Notes: a model not told the origin generated them from the sequence alone. Shown: positions 43,329-53,522, counted from the first letter of the stretch. The stretch is DNA of 64,000 nucleotides from Flavobacterium zhairuonense (GCF_004352915.1 NZ_SJSY01000070.1:1-64000), one strand, 5' to 3'. Numbers and translations: made by a program.

Positions 43329-45452
43329 TCAAAACATCTTTTGGAATCCTTCGCTTTGTACTTTCCAAGTTCCGTCTTTTGGAAAACCCGGATTTGGTTC
43401 AGTCGTTCCGTCCCAGCCGGCACACATCATGGCAACAGCAGTTAATAATCCGCCATTTCCTGGAAGGTATAATGTTAATCTTTCAGCTTGATAATTATGT
43501 CCGTTTTTTAAATACGTATTTGTCGTCACATTCATAAACAAGGCATCAATTGCTTTTTCTGGCATATTTAATCTTGCTGCAGACATCGCTGTCATAGGGA
43601 AATCCCAACCCCAAGTTTTGTCCCAAGACCACGTTTTCCATACCAAATCAAAAGTGTTTTTCATGATTTTTTTATCCAATAAAGAAGTTTCAGGAAGCAT
43701 TCCGAAAGTTCCTAAAACCGATGGATGATCAGTTTTGAATTCTGGATTTGTATACGAATCTGTGGCGCTTTCTGTTGCTAGATATACATCTCCAGAAACA
43801 GGAAGTTTGGATAATTTAGCCAAAACTTTTTCCCATTTTTCAGGCACATCTTGGTTCAACCCATGTTTCCATGAAATTGCCGTTTTTAATGCCCAATTCC
43901 AATATGCTAACTCATATGTTGGATTAAAAGTTTCCATCGCCTTAAAGCGTTCTTGCGCCGGAATAACGCCCGGACCTAAAACATAACGATCGTTTTTAGC
44001 ATCATAATTTGCAAACGAAGCAATAAAATCAGCGGTTGCAAAAACACGCTCGCTATATTTTTTCAGGACTACAGCTGTTGGTTTTGCGCGATAAATCAAT
44101 TCAGCGTAGGTAATAAAATGCGGTTGTTGCCAAATCAAAAATGAACCTACAGAAGACGGACTTTCATTACCATCAGGATCGGTCATTTTTTGCCATCTTG
44201 CGCCTTCAAATCCTTGTCTTTTGGCAATATTTTTGGCTTTATCAAAAACTTTTTCGTACCACGGAAGGCTTTTTTCTAGTAATTCTGGTCTGTTCCAAAG
44301 TGCAAAATGAACACCATGCCACCAATGCATTTCTAAGTGCGGTTTTCCATACCAGCTGTTATAAGTCAAACCGGTTTCTTGAGGCGGTACTTTTCCTGTA
44401 CACTGTACTTTTGTTAAATACTGCGAAAGAATCACGCGTCGTTCCAACTCCTTTGCACGTGGATCTGTACTTCCAGAAAAATCAACTGCAGCACCACTTT
44501 TCCAGAAATTTTCCCAGCCTTTTACACTGCTATTTTCTATTTCTGCGAAAGAAGAATTCGATGTTTTATTAGATGTCAAAGCAAATAAACAGCTCAATTC
44601 TAATGTATTTGTATTTGAAGCTTCAATCACAAAATAATGATCTGCCGATTTTTTAATCTGAGCATTTCCTTTCCACATCAAATCAACGTTGTATGAAATA
44701 CTGTCCATTACATGTGTTACAACAGCTTCCGTTTTTGTTTTTTGTTTTAAGGTACTTGTGTAATTTTGCGTTCCTTCATATTTGGTTCCAAAATCGGCCC
44801 AATCTCCAGTTGGAAACGGAATTCTTAAACTGATTTTCAAGCGTTTTTGCTGTAATAAATCGGATTTTACTTTTACACCAATTGCATCTTTTTCTTGGTG
44901 AGAAGCTGTTAAAACGGTAACCGAAGTTCCTTCAACTTCAAAATAACTTTCGATTTCGCCTGTCCATAAATTCAGTTTTTGAGAAATCGATTTAATATCG
45001 GATGCTTTTGCCTGGCTTCCATCTTTCTTCAAAATTTCAAAACCTAAATTCCCCAATTGAACTAAATGCGGATTCTGTCTGAACCAATTTATCGCATCGA
45101 CTTTCCTTTTAGGTTCTTTAATCTGAACGGTATACGAAATATTTCTTCCGTATTGCGGATACTCTTTTAAAGTCTCAGAAAACTTGAAATTCTCCGTATT
45201 TTTATAACTATCCCATCCCCACTCTGACTCAGTTCCTAATGGAATTCCATTTTGATAAGTTTTCGGAAAAGTCTGTAATCCTGTAGCGTCGACCGTAAAG
45301 GCAAAAGCTCCGTTTCCAACCGTCAAAGAAGCTAAAGTATCAATAGCTGAAATTTGAACATTATGGCGATTTACAAGTGTTTTTCGATCTATTTTTTGAG
45401 CAAAAATGGAAATGGAAAATAAGAATACTGTAATTAATTGATATTTTTTCAT
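43329..45452 (-). CDS. Exported (alpha/alpha)6-type glycosidase-like protein, family unassigned
   Basis: This 707-residue protein has a signal peptide (FLFSISIFAQ) and an N-terminal beta domain (SLTVGNGAFAFTVDATGLQT). A long helical part contains LEMHWWHGVHFALWNRP, PSSVGSFLIWQQPHFITYAE and WKTWSWDKTWGWDFPM. The layout recalls clan GH-L and GH95-like enzymes (beta-sandwich plus helical barrel), but no catalytic pair can be placed with confidence and I do not recognise the family. Position between PL11 and the DUF4450-type gene suggests a role on RG-I oligosaccharides. It is likely periplasmic. Confidence 0.65.
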   Translation of the reverse strand: MKKYQLITVFLFSISIFAQKIDRKTLVNRHNVQISAIDTLASLTVGNGAFAFTVDATGLQTFPKTYQNGIPLGTESEWGWDSYKNTENFKFSETLKEYPQYGRNISYTVQIKEPKRKVDAINWFRQNPHLVQLGNLGFEILKKDGSQAKASDIKSISQKLNLWTGEIESYFEVEGTSVTVLTASHQEKDAIGVKVKSDLLQQKRLKISLRIPFPTGDWADFGTKYEGTQNYTSTLKQKTKTEAVVTHVMDSISYNVDLMWKGNAQIKKSADHYFVIEASNTNTLELSCLFALTSNKTSNSSFAEIENSSVKGWENFWKSGAAVDFSGSTDPRAKELERRVILSQYLTKVQCTGKVPPQETGLTYNSWYGKPHLEMHWWHGVHFALWNRPELLEKSLPWYEKVFDKAKNIAKRQGFEGARWQKMTDPDGNESPSSVGSFLIWQQPHFITYAELIYRAKPTAVVLKKYSERVFATADFIASFANYDAKNDRYVLGPGVIPAQERFKAMETFNPTYELAYWNWALKTAISWKHGLNQDVPEKWEKVLAKLSKLPVSGDVYLATESATDSYTNPEFKTDHPSVLGTFGMLPETSLLDKKIMKNTFDLVWKTWSWDKTWGWDFPMTAMSAARLNMPEKAIDALFMNVTTNTYLKNGHNYQAERLTLYLPGNGGLLTAVAMMCAGWDGTTEPNPGFPKDGTWKVQSEGFQKMF

Positions 45453-45496
45453 TTGGTTATTTTTTTGTTTCAGGTTTCAAGTTTCAGGTTCTCGAG

Positions 45497-45529
45497 AACT
45501 TTGTCAAAGTTTTGAACTTTGACAAAGTT
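45497..45529. repeat. Perfect 15-bp inverted repeat, 3-nt loop
   Basis: AACTTTGTCAAAGTT (45497-45511) and AACTTTGACAAAGTT (45515-45529) are exact reverse complements. Each arm is itself almost palindromic. It lies in the 120-bp spacer between two codirectional genes. Confidence 0.9.
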
Positions 45530-45572
45530 TCATGTCCGAGAAATTATCAAATTGGCACATTTTCTAATTATC

Positions 45573-48500
45573 TCATTCTCTAATTAAAGTAACACTCATC
45601 AAACCAATCACCACATCATTAGCAATTGTTTTAAGTGTCATACTTTTTAATGTTTTATTTTTATCTAAAGGCAAATCCAAAATTGTTCCTGCACCGCCGT
45701 CAATTCCATAATTTGTAAATCCTTTTATGATGGTGAAATCTTTAAAATCTCTCGAAATTTCTCCGGTTTTTAAATACACTCTTGGCGGTTTTGGAGCGTC
45801 GGTTGTAAAAGCTAAGCCATCAATGAAATAATCCTGTTCAATTGGCCACCAATTTTCTGGATTTTTTAATGCTAAAATTTCTGAAGTTCCGTCAGTATAA
45901 TTTACTGTAATTTCTCCGTTTGTGATTCGGCTTTGCATTGGGTTTGTTGTTCCGGCCAGCATAAAATAAGCATGCGAAGCTTTTCCGTCAAGCGGAATAT
46001 CAATGCTTTTCGGATAATTATCCCACATCGAAGTAAAGATGATATTCTTCTGATTTTCATCTGAAGGTGTTTTAAACGGAATTCCGTTTGGTGTTTTAAT
46101 TTCGCCAGTTTGTTTGGCTTTTTCGCGCAAACCTTTATCATCAATTTTTACCGAAATATTTGGATAACACCAATTTCCAATTCCTTGTTTTGGAAGCTGT
46201 AAAGTCACTGTTTTTGATCTTGGAGATAAATATTCGTTTGTAAAAATCTCTGTAACTTTTGCATTGAAATAAGACGAAAGCGAAATGGTTTCGGCTCGTT
46301 CCGATTTCTCTAAAGGAATATCCCAGTTTGTAATTTCCTTTGATTCTTTTTTTGCTTTTAAAGTAAATTCTATTGGTTGCCACCAAGAAAAATCGCCTTG
46401 TTTTAACTGAATAAAAAAGGTTTTATTCCCCTCGCCGTTTACTGTAGATTGAAAATCCTTTTCTGACTTTACAATTTTACCCAAAACCGCTTGCGGATCA
46501 TAAACCGAAACAATTTCTCCTTTCCAAATCAACATATTTAAAGCATCACCAGAAAAGTATGACGGTTTATGAGACATAGTTGCAAAAGTAATTGCTTTCC
46601 AATTTATAACAATATCATAAACAGAATTATACGGTACTTCAATACTAATTTTTGGATTTCCAATACTTTCAGGTATTGGTTTCCATGATGCTTTTTTTCC
46701 GTTTATAGTAATATTTTCAATTCCTTCATAATAGGCATTCAGAATCAATTTCAAATTCATTTTTGAAGCAAAACGATTTTCAATATGATAACTATCTTTT
46801 CTATTATCTCTATTATAAGAAATCGAAACATCTGGAACTTCTAAAGATGCTTCTTCCCATTCTTTTGGAAAACCGGGCTGAATCGTCAAAACTTCAGAAA
46901 CCGCATCAGGCTTAATCCCGAAAAGTCCTTCGACCAAAGTTCGAGATGCCATTCCGATTGGATCAGCAAAATCACGATACAATTCACCGCGCATTTTATC
47001 TTGATACAAAAGTTGTTCAAAACCACCCGGCGAAGCACCTAAATACATACTTTCGATCAAAACGCTTTCCCACATTTTAAATGCTTTTTCTGATTGTCCG
47101 CCTTGCCAAAAAGCCAGTGAAGTATGCAATTGTTCGGCCAAAGCCACATTATTTATGGACCATGTATAGGGTTGCCAATTTGTTGTACTGATTACATAAA
47201 GATCCTTTTTATCCAAACCTTCTGCCGAAATTGGAATATGCGGAATCTGATTGTTCACATAATTCAGCATTTGATAGCTCTCAAAAGGATTTGACAATTC
47301 TGAATCTATCGTGTGATAAATGCTCCAAACTGCCGGAGAATCATGCAACAATCGGTTTCCTAAAGCGTCTTTATATTCGGCAAAAATTCCTTTTTCAGAA
47401 AGCCAAAGTTGGTCATTTGAAGCTTTTAAAATTTTCTCGGCTTCCTTTTCGTAAGGCGTTGGGTCTTTTTGAATTTTTCTTGCTAATTCTGCAACCGTTT
47501 TATTCGCATAATAATTATATGCCGAAGAATGAATCACGGCGCCACCGCTATATTGTAAAGCGTCGCTCGCCCAAATTGTGGCATACGCATCATAAAGTCC
47601 GTCGTTATCTGGATCAAAATTTCTTTTTTCCCAATTCAAATGTCGTTCAATTGTCGGCCACATTTCTTTTAAAAAAGCAATATCGCCCGTCCATTTAAAA
47701 TGACGCAACATTTGATCGATAAAAACCAAATTCATGTCATAATGATGTGCAACTGTATTCTTATTAGGGTTTCGAGAAATGTATCCGCTACTGAACATTG
47801 ACGTTCCCATTTCTTCTTTTTGACGAGCCAAATTTCTTTCTTCATCAAAAACAATCGGACCGTTTTCTGGTGAAGTTACTTGCGAATTACTGTAACTTGT
47901 AAAATGTGTTTTCGCTCGGTCGTGCCATCCTAACGGATCTGCTGTATATGCGCCACGCCACGCATTCAGGTACATTCTCCATGCAATTGCGCCATGAAGA
48001 TACGCTGGGTTTTCCCAAATTCCATCGGAAGCAATTGAAAGTGCGAAACCTAAATTATTGATATATGGATCGGGAGTTTTGACTTTAACTCTATTCGCTA
48101 AAGTCTTTGTTTCTTGAACTGATTTTTCATAAAGCTGTGCGATTTCTTTTTGTGAAACAGTCGTTTTTATTTCTTCTGTAGAAAAATACCAATATATAGC
48201 TTTTTCAGAAATACTGTTTGTTTTGCCTGAAATTACAGGAAGATTTTCTGCTTTTGAAGAAAACAATTCTAAAGGAGAATTTTGATTTTTTGCATTCGCT
48301 AAAAGCGCTTTCGATTCGGGAAAAAAGCCACTTAAACTTTTATTGTTTCCTGTTTTCTGCTTATTGCTTTCAGAACCATATTCGAGCAAAAAAGACTCGT
48401 TTTGCAAAGTATATTTATTACCAATACAATAATCAGGTTGCAAATAAAACACCGATTCAGGATCAGCGCCGATATCGCCGTCACGACTGAATTTCTTTCC

Positions 48501-48980
48501 GGTTGCACCGCCAAAAGCCCAGATAATATTACTTTTTTTTGAAACTGAATTTCCAGACACTTTTACAATAAATCCTTCTTTTTCTTTTAAAGCAACAACA
48601 TCAACAAATAATTTTCCGCTTCCTAAAACAGCATCTTCAATTGTATAATGCATTGTGCCTAAGACATAACGCGTATCAATTTTAGAAGCTTCGGTAATCC
48701 ATTTGCTTTCTTTTCCGTTTGTAATTCCGAGTTTGAAGTTTCCTCCCATTCCCGGCATATACATGGCAAATTCAGGCAAATCGCCCGTTTCTACTCTAAA
48801 TCCTGTATTCGAACCATATAAAGCACGATTGAATTTTCGGGTTCCATTTTTTAAAACAAAACTGTTTTCATCTGGCGCATAATGCAATTTGCGAACTTCT
48901 TTATTTTGTCCAAGAATCAAGACAGGAAATAAAAAAAGCAAACTTAAAAACGTTGTAAAAGAATATTTTTTTGTTTTCAT
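45573..48980 (-). CDS. Large exported DUF4450-type protein, putative glycosidase
   Basis: The 1135-residue product has a signal peptide (LFPVLILGQ). Its N-terminal part carries the phrases NGTRKFNRALYGSNT and GDLPEFAMYMPGMGGNFKLG that I associate with the DUF4450 family of Bacteroidota. A helical-barrel section follows (about 300-680) with RMYLNAWRGAYTADPLGWHD, NWEKRNFDPDNDGLYDAYAT and WASDALQYSGG. C-terminal beta domains complete it. The barrel resembles (alpha/alpha)6 glycosidases such as GH78-type enzymes, but no activity is established to my knowledge. It is the first gene of its unit, and a shared operator-like dyad lies 105 bp upstream. It probably processes RG-I side chains or backbone. 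Confidence 0.72.
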   Translation of the reverse strand: MKTKKYSFTTFLSLLFLFPVLILGQNKEVRKLHYAPDENSFVLKNGTRKFNRALYGSNTGFRVETGDLPEFAMYMPGMGGNFKLGITNGKESKWITEASKIDTRYVLGTMHYTIEDAVLGSGKLFVDVVALKEKEGFIVKVSGNSVSKKSNIIWAFGGATGKKFSRDGDIGADPESVFYLQPDYCIGNKYTLQNESFLLEYGSESNKQKTGNNKSLSGFFPESKALLANAKNQNSPLELFSSKAENLPVISGKTNSISEKAIYWYFSTEEIKTTVSQKEIAQLYEKSVQETKTLANRVKVKTPDPYINNLGFALSIASDGIWENPAYLHGAIAWRMYLNAWRGAYTADPLGWHDRAKTHFTSYSNSQVTSPENGPIVFDEERNLARQKEEMGTSMFSSGYISRNPNKNTVAHHYDMNLVFIDQMLRHFKWTGDIAFLKEMWPTIERHLNWEKRNFDPDNDGLYDAYATIWASDALQYSGGAVIHSSAYNYYANKTVAELARKIQKDPTPYEKEAEKILKASNDQLWLSEKGIFAEYKDALGNRLLHDSPAVWSIYHTIDSELSNPFESYQMLNYVNNQIPHIPISAEGLDKKDLYVISTTNWQPYTWSINNVALAEQLHTSLAFWQGGQSEKAFKMWESVLIESMYLGASPGGFEQLLYQDKMRGELYRDFADPIGMASRTLVEGLFGIKPDAVSEVLTIQPGFPKEWEEASLEVPDVSISYNRDNRKDSYHIENRFASKMNLKLILNAYYEGIENITINGKKASWKPIPESIGNPKISIEVPYNSVYDIVINWKAITFATMSHKPSYFSGDALNMLIWKGEIVSVYDPQAVLGKIVKSEKDFQSTVNGEGNKTFFIQLKQGDFSWWQPIEFTLKAKKESKEITNWDIPLEKSERAETISLSSYFNAKVTEIFTNEYLSPRSKTVTLQLPKQGIGNWCYPNISVKIDDKGLREKAKQTGEIKTPNGIPFKTPSDENQKNIIFTSMWDNYPKSIDIPLDGKASHAYFMLAGTTNPMQSRITNGEITVNYTDGTSEILALKNPENWWPIEQDYFIDGLAFTTDAPKPPRVYLKTGEISRDFKDFTIIKGFTNYGIDGGAGTILDLPLDKNKTLKSMTLKTIANDVVIGLMSVTLIRE

Positions 48981-49085
48981 AAAGCAGTAAAAATGGCAAA
49001 ATCTAAATAAGAATTAAATAAAATTAAAATCGCTTTTTTTTATCAATTCAATAATTATGATGCAATTTCTTTGTTTTTTTGTGGT

Positions 49086-49102
49086 ATACTATCCTGTACC
49101 TT
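49086..49102 (-). promoter_or_regulatory. Candidate operator (shared dyad), 45573-48980 gene site
   Basis: The plus strand reads ATACTA-TCCTG-TACCTT, aligning with the perfect dyad 63 bp away. It is 105 bp upstream of the minus-strand ATG with CAGGA on that gene's sense strand. Confidence 0.5.
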
Positions 49103-49164
49103 CCTGATTTACGAAATATAAAAAGTATATTAATTTTTGGCGTTTTTAAATTCTTTTTAACATC

Positions 49165-49181
49165 ATAGTACAGGATACTAT
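49165..49181 (+). promoter_or_regulatory. Candidate operator (perfect dyad), CE12 gene site
   Basis: ATAGTA-CAGGA-TACTAT is a perfect 6-bp dyad with a 5-bp centre, 52 bp before the chosen start of the plus-strand CE12 gene. It is the best member of the four-site set. Confidence 0.6.
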
Positions 49182-49233
49182 ATCAAAAATGAACCATTAA
49201 GTTTGAAAATAAAAAAATTAAAATCTCAAAAAA

Positions 49234-50607
49234 TTGGTAAAAATCAGTACTTTCTTATCGATGGTTATTTGTTTGGCAATGCCGAATCAGTTCTTTGCTA
49301 TGCCTTCTAATCTGCTTGTCAAAAATGCTGCTTATTCTTCTTCAGAAAATAGAAATGACAGCGATAATAATACAGAATCACAGCTTTTTATTTTTGGAAA
49401 TCAATCAAAAAACAAAAAAGCCATTACAGTAAACAACGCATTAATTTACACAGATGCAAAAGGTTATGGATTTGATTTTAATTCGGCTTCGAATGTAAAA
49501 ATCAATGCCAATTCTTTTTCTATTACAAAACCAACTTACTTTTCGACAGCAGTTCCGGAGGGAAATTATCAAGTTGAAGTAACAATTGGAAGTGCTGAAA
49601 AAGATTCTAAAGTGACCATAAAAGCAGAATCTAGACGATTAATGCTAAATGAATTTGTTGTAAAAAAAGGACAAAAAGCAACGCAGACTTTTAATGTAAA
49701 TGTCCGAAACATCAAAATTGACGATCAAACCAATATCAGTTTAAAAGACCGTGAAAAAGAAATTTTAAATTGGGATCATAAATTGACGCTTGAATTTTTA
49801 GGCGAAGCATCCATCCAAAGCATTAAAATAACACGAAAAGACAATTTGACTGTTGTTTATTTGGCTGGAGATTCAACTGTAACGGATCAAGATGTTGAAC
49901 CTTGGGCATCTTGGGGACAATTCATCACCAATTATTTCGACAGCAATATTGTAGTTGCAAATTATGCCTATTCAGGTTCTTCGTTGAGTTCTTTTAAAGG
50001 TGCAAATCGCTTGAAAAAAATACTTTCGGAAATCAAAAAAGGAGATTATTTGTTCGTGGAATTTGGCCACAACGACGAAAAAATAAAAGGCGAAGGCAAT
50101 GGCGCTTTTGGTTCTTATTCGACTTTATTGGCTGAGTTTGTAAATTCAGCTAAAGAAAAAGGTGCAATTCCGGTTTTGGTAACACCAACACAACGCCGTT
50201 TTTTTAATGAAAATGGAACGTTAAAAGAAACACACGGAGGTTTTCCTGCTGCAATGCGAGCGGTTGCACAAAAAAACAATATCGCTTTAATTGATGTTAC
50301 AAAAATGACAACCGAATTGTATGAAACTTGGGGCGATGAACCTTCAAGAAAAGCTTTTGTGCAATATCCTGCCAATACTTTTCCGGGACAGGAAAAAGCA
50401 CTAGATGACAACACTCATTTTAATGGATTTGGAGCCAACGAAATTGCGCTTTGCGTTTTAAGCGGCATTCGCGAATTGGATATTCCGTTAAAAAAACACA
50501 TTAAAAAAGAAACACCAGATTACAATCCGAAGAAACCAAATTTCATTTCAAGCTGGACTCTTCCTATGAGCGCCCGATTTGAAATTGTTAAACCAGATGG
50601 TAATTAA
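49234..50607 (+). CDS. CE12-type rhamnogalacturonan acetylesterase
   Basis: The 457-residue exported protein has an N-terminal beta-sandwich (about 50-200). An SGNH hydrolase domain of the CE12 type follows, with nucleophile S214 in LAGDSTVTD, the oxyanion block FVEFGHND, and D392-N-T-H395. It removes acetyl groups from RG-I galacturonate so that lyases can act. The start is a TTG at 49234: it gives a signal peptide with a Lys (MVKISTFLSM). The first ATG (49261) would leave no charged n-region, and earlier in-frame codons include stops. It is followed after 22 bp by the GH2 gene. Confidence 0.85.
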   Translation: MVKISTFLSMVICLAMPNQFFAMPSNLLVKNAAYSSSENRNDSDNNTESQLFIFGNQSKNKKAITVNNALIYTDAKGYGFDFNSASNVKINANSFSITKPTYFSTAVPEGNYQVEVTIGSAEKDSKVTIKAESRRLMLNEFVVKKGQKATQTFNVNVRNIKIDDQTNISLKDREKEILNWDHKLTLEFLGEASIQSIKITRKDNLTVVYLAGDSTVTDQDVEPWASWGQFITNYFDSNIVVANYAYSGSSLSSFKGANRLKKILSEIKKGDYLFVEFGHNDEKIKGEGNGAFGSYSTLLAEFVNSAKEKGAIPVLVTPTQRRFFNENGTLKETHGGFPAAMRAVAQKNNIALIDVTKMTTELYETWGDEPSRKAFVQYPANTFPGQEKALDDNTHFNGFGANEIALCVLSGIRELDIPLKKHIKKETPDYNPKKPNFISSWTLPMSARFEIVKPDGN

Positions 50608-50629
50608 CCCATCAAAGAATCACTTTACT

Positions 50630-53497
50630 ATGCTACTAAAAAACACTATCCAAAATCTCTCTATTCTTGCATTTTCGCTTTTTCTGACCCAAAACAGCCA
50701 TGCACAACAAACTGATAAAGTCTATTTGTCTGGAAAAGATTTTGAACATCCTGTACAATGGGATTTTTATTGTACTGATGGAAACAACAGTAAAACCTGG
50801 TCGAAAATAAATGTTCCGTCGCAATGGGAATTGGAAGGTTTTGGCGAATATACATACGGGCGCTGGTACAAAGAATTGAACCAAAAAGAGCCAAGCAAAG
50901 AAGAAGGTTTATACAAATATGAATTTGAAGTTCCGGCAGATTATAAAGGCAAAGATGTTTTAATTGCTTTTGGCGGTGCGATGACGGATACTGAAGTAAA
51001 AGTAAACGGAAAACTGGCTGGAGCGATTCATCAAGGCGGTTTTTACGAGTTTAAATATGATATTTCGTCTTTACTGAAATATGGAGCAAAAAATACTTTA
51101 GAAGTTCACGTTTGGAAACAGTCGTCAAATAAATCGGTAAATGCGGCAGAAAGAAGAGCGGATTGGTGGTTATTTGGAGGTATTTATCGTCCGGTTTGGT
51201 TGGAAGTTTCTCCTAAAACGCATATTGAAAATATCGCTGTAAATCCGAAAATGGATGGCTCTATTACGGTTGATGTTAATCTGAAAAACGTTTCTAAAAA
51301 TGCCACTTTAGAAGCTACTTTAAAAGGTTTAAACGGAGAAAATTTCCAGACTTTTACTTTTCCGCTTAAAGCGAAATCTACCAAAGAAACGATTGCTGCA
51401 CAATGGAAAAACATTAAACCTTGGAATCCTGAAAATCCAAATTTATATGAGTTACAATTGGTTTTAAAACAAAACGGAACTGTAGTTCATCAATACGACA
51501 AACGAATTGGTTTCAGAACTTTAGAGTTCAAAAAACAAGACGGAATTTATCTTAATGGTACGAAAATTATCATGAAAGGAATTAACCGTCATTCGTTTTG
51601 GCCAGAAGGCGGAAGAAGTACGAGCAAACGCATCAGCGAGTTGGACGGAAAGCTAATTAAAGATATGAATATGAATGCCGTTCGTGGGCATTATCCGCCA
51701 GATACGCACTTTTTAGAAGTTTGTGATTCTCTTGGTCTTTTTGTTTTGAACGAATTGGCGGGCTGGCAAAATTCGTATGATACTGAAACTGGGAAAAAAT
51801 TAGCGACTGAAATGATCACGCGCGATGTAAACCATGCCTCTGTAATTATTTGGGATAACGGAAATGAAGGCGGATGGAATTATGATACTGATAAAGTCTT
51901 TGCAGATCTTGATCCTCAAAAGAGAATTGTGATTCACCCTTGGGCCGATTTCAATGGCTGGGATACACACCACTACCCGACTTACTTAACTGGAATGCAC
52001 CGTTTTAATGCCGGCGAAAATGTATTTTTCCCAACCGAATTTATGCACGGAACATATGATAACGGACACGGCGCAGCATTGGAAGATTTCTGGAATCGCT
52101 ACAAAGAAAGTCCGCTTTTTGCAGGAGGATTTATGTGGGCGATGTTGGACGAAGCTGTTTTCCGTTCTGATTGGAAAGGTGATGCAAAATTTGACTCAAA
52201 AGGTTCTTTGGCAGCAGACGGAATTTTAGGTCCGCACCGCGAAAGAGAAGGAAGTTATTATACGGTAAAAGAAGTTTGGGCTCCAATTCAGTTCACGCCA
52301 AAACAAGTTACAGAAGGTTTTGACGGTTCGTTCTTGATCAAAAACGACTATCTTTTCAGTAATTTGAATACCTGCAAAATGGAATTCAAAGTATTGCAAT
52401 CGGATAAAAATGTGCTTTATACAACAGGAACTGCCAAAGAAATAAACGGAGGAAAAATTGAAATTCCGAGTATTGATCCGGGCGAAACGCGTAAAATTCA
52501 GTTTGCTGTTCCGAGTAATTTTGTTGAAGGTGATGTTTTATCAATTTCAGCTTACGATCAGTTTGGAAAAGAAATTTATACTTGGACTTGGCCTATTCAT
52601 AAAGCTGTATTTTATGCCAATAAGTTTTTAGCAGTTCAAAATACAAAAGGAAAAGCATCGGCTGTAAAAACAGGAACTGACGTTACTTTAAAAGGAGGCG
52701 ATGTTACGGTTGTTTTGAGTTCGGCAAATGGAGAAATTACATCGGTTAAAAATGCAACTTCAACAATTCCATTAACAAATGGTCCGCGCCCAATTGGAAT
52801 GAAAGCGAAACTGAAAGACATTCAGGTTTCTCAGGAAGGCGATAAAGCGGTTTGTAACGTGACTTACGTTGGTGGTATTTCTTCGATCAAATGGACTATG
52901 GAACCCGACGGAAGATTTAAAATGGAAATGATAGTTTTAAAAAATGAAAGAGCAAACGGTGCAGACGGATTCGACGGTGCTTTTTTCGAGGATAAAATCA
53001 ATTCATTCGGAATCACTTTCAGTTTTCCTGAAAAAGAAGTTACTGGAATTAAATGGTTTGGAAGAGGACCTTATCATGTTTGGAAAAACAGAATTAAAGG
53101 AACAACATACGGAATTTGGGAGAAGGACTATAACAATACAATTACAGGAGAAAGCTTTGAAAATCTGATTTATCCAGAATTTAAAGGTTATCATGCCAAT
53201 TTAATGGGAGCAAATTTAAAAGCAGGTGCTTCATCGTTTAAAGTTTTCAGCGAATCTGATAATTTATTCTTGAGATTATTCACGCCAGATTTACCTAAAA
53301 ATGGTTTCGCAGGAAGTAATCCACAACCAGCGTTTCCAGAAGGCGATATTTCGTTTATGTATGAAATTCCGGCGATGAGAGATTTTAAACCTTTAGAACA
53401 ACAAGGCCCACAAAGCCAGCCAACAAACATCAGAATCAAAAGCGGCGACGACGGAATCAAGATGAATTTGTGGTTTGATTTTAGAGATAAGATTTAG
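50630..53497 (+). CDS. GH2 glycosidase (beta-galactosidase-like), exported
   Basis: The start chosen is the ATG at 50630 (MLLKNTIQNLS), giving 955 residues with a signal ending NSHAQQ. An in-frame ATG at 50579 lies inside the CE12 gene. The domain order is that of GH2: jelly roll (WSKINVPSQWELEG), Ig-like, TIM barrel, then C-terminal beta domains with a large galactose-mutarotase-like module. The acid/base is E413 in WDNGNEGGW and the nucleophile E470 in FFPTEFMHG. RG-I-linked loci often carry such GH2 enzymes to remove galactose or related sugars. The exact sugar is not decided by the sequence. Confidence 0.87.
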   Translation: MLLKNTIQNLSILAFSLFLTQNSHAQQTDKVYLSGKDFEHPVQWDFYCTDGNNSKTWSKINVPSQWELEGFGEYTYGRWYKELNQKEPSKEEGLYKYEFEVPADYKGKDVLIAFGGAMTDTEVKVNGKLAGAIHQGGFYEFKYDISSLLKYGAKNTLEVHVWKQSSNKSVNAAERRADWWLFGGIYRPVWLEVSPKTHIENIAVNPKMDGSITVDVNLKNVSKNATLEATLKGLNGENFQTFTFPLKAKSTKETIAAQWKNIKPWNPENPNLYELQLVLKQNGTVVHQYDKRIGFRTLEFKKQDGIYLNGTKIIMKGINRHSFWPEGGRSTSKRISELDGKLIKDMNMNAVRGHYPPDTHFLEVCDSLGLFVLNELAGWQNSYDTETGKKLATEMITRDVNHASVIIWDNGNEGGWNYDTDKVFADLDPQKRIVIHPWADFNGWDTHHYPTYLTGMHRFNAGENVFFPTEFMHGTYDNGHGAALEDFWNRYKESPLFAGGFMWAMLDEAVFRSDWKGDAKFDSKGSLAADGILGPHREREGSYYTVKEVWAPIQFTPKQVTEGFDGSFLIKNDYLFSNLNTCKMEFKVLQSDKNVLYTTGTAKEINGGKIEIPSIDPGETRKIQFAVPSNFVEGDVLSISAYDQFGKEIYTWTWPIHKAVFYANKFLAVQNTKGKASAVKTGTDVTLKGGDVTVVLSSANGEITSVKNATSTIPLTNGPRPIGMKAKLKDIQVSQEGDKAVCNVTYVGGISSIKWTMEPDGRFKMEMIVLKNERANGADGFDGAFFEDKINSFGITFSFPEKEVTGIKWFGRGPYHVWKNRIKGTTYGIWEKDYNNTITGESFENLIYPEFKGYHANLMGANLKAGASSFKVFSESDNLFLRLFTPDLPKNGFAGSNPQPAFPEGDISFMYEIPAMRDFKPLEQQGPQSQPTNIRIKSGDDGIKMNLWFDFRDKI

Positions 53498-53522
53498 TTT
53501 CAGGTTTAATTACTTTATCATT

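Noticed and set aside
44386..44410. Further CCTGTAC match to the rhaT-type dyad
   Set aside because: It lies in the middle of a coding region far from any start, and the arms do not match beyond the core.
44141..44572. 143-codon plus-strand ORF in the helical-barrel gene
   Set aside because: It is an antisense shadow with low-complexity, Cys/Phe-rich composition.
47231..47698. 155-codon plus-strand ORF within the DUF4450-type gene
   Set aside because: It is an antisense shadow of a well-formed coding region, with no signal or domain.
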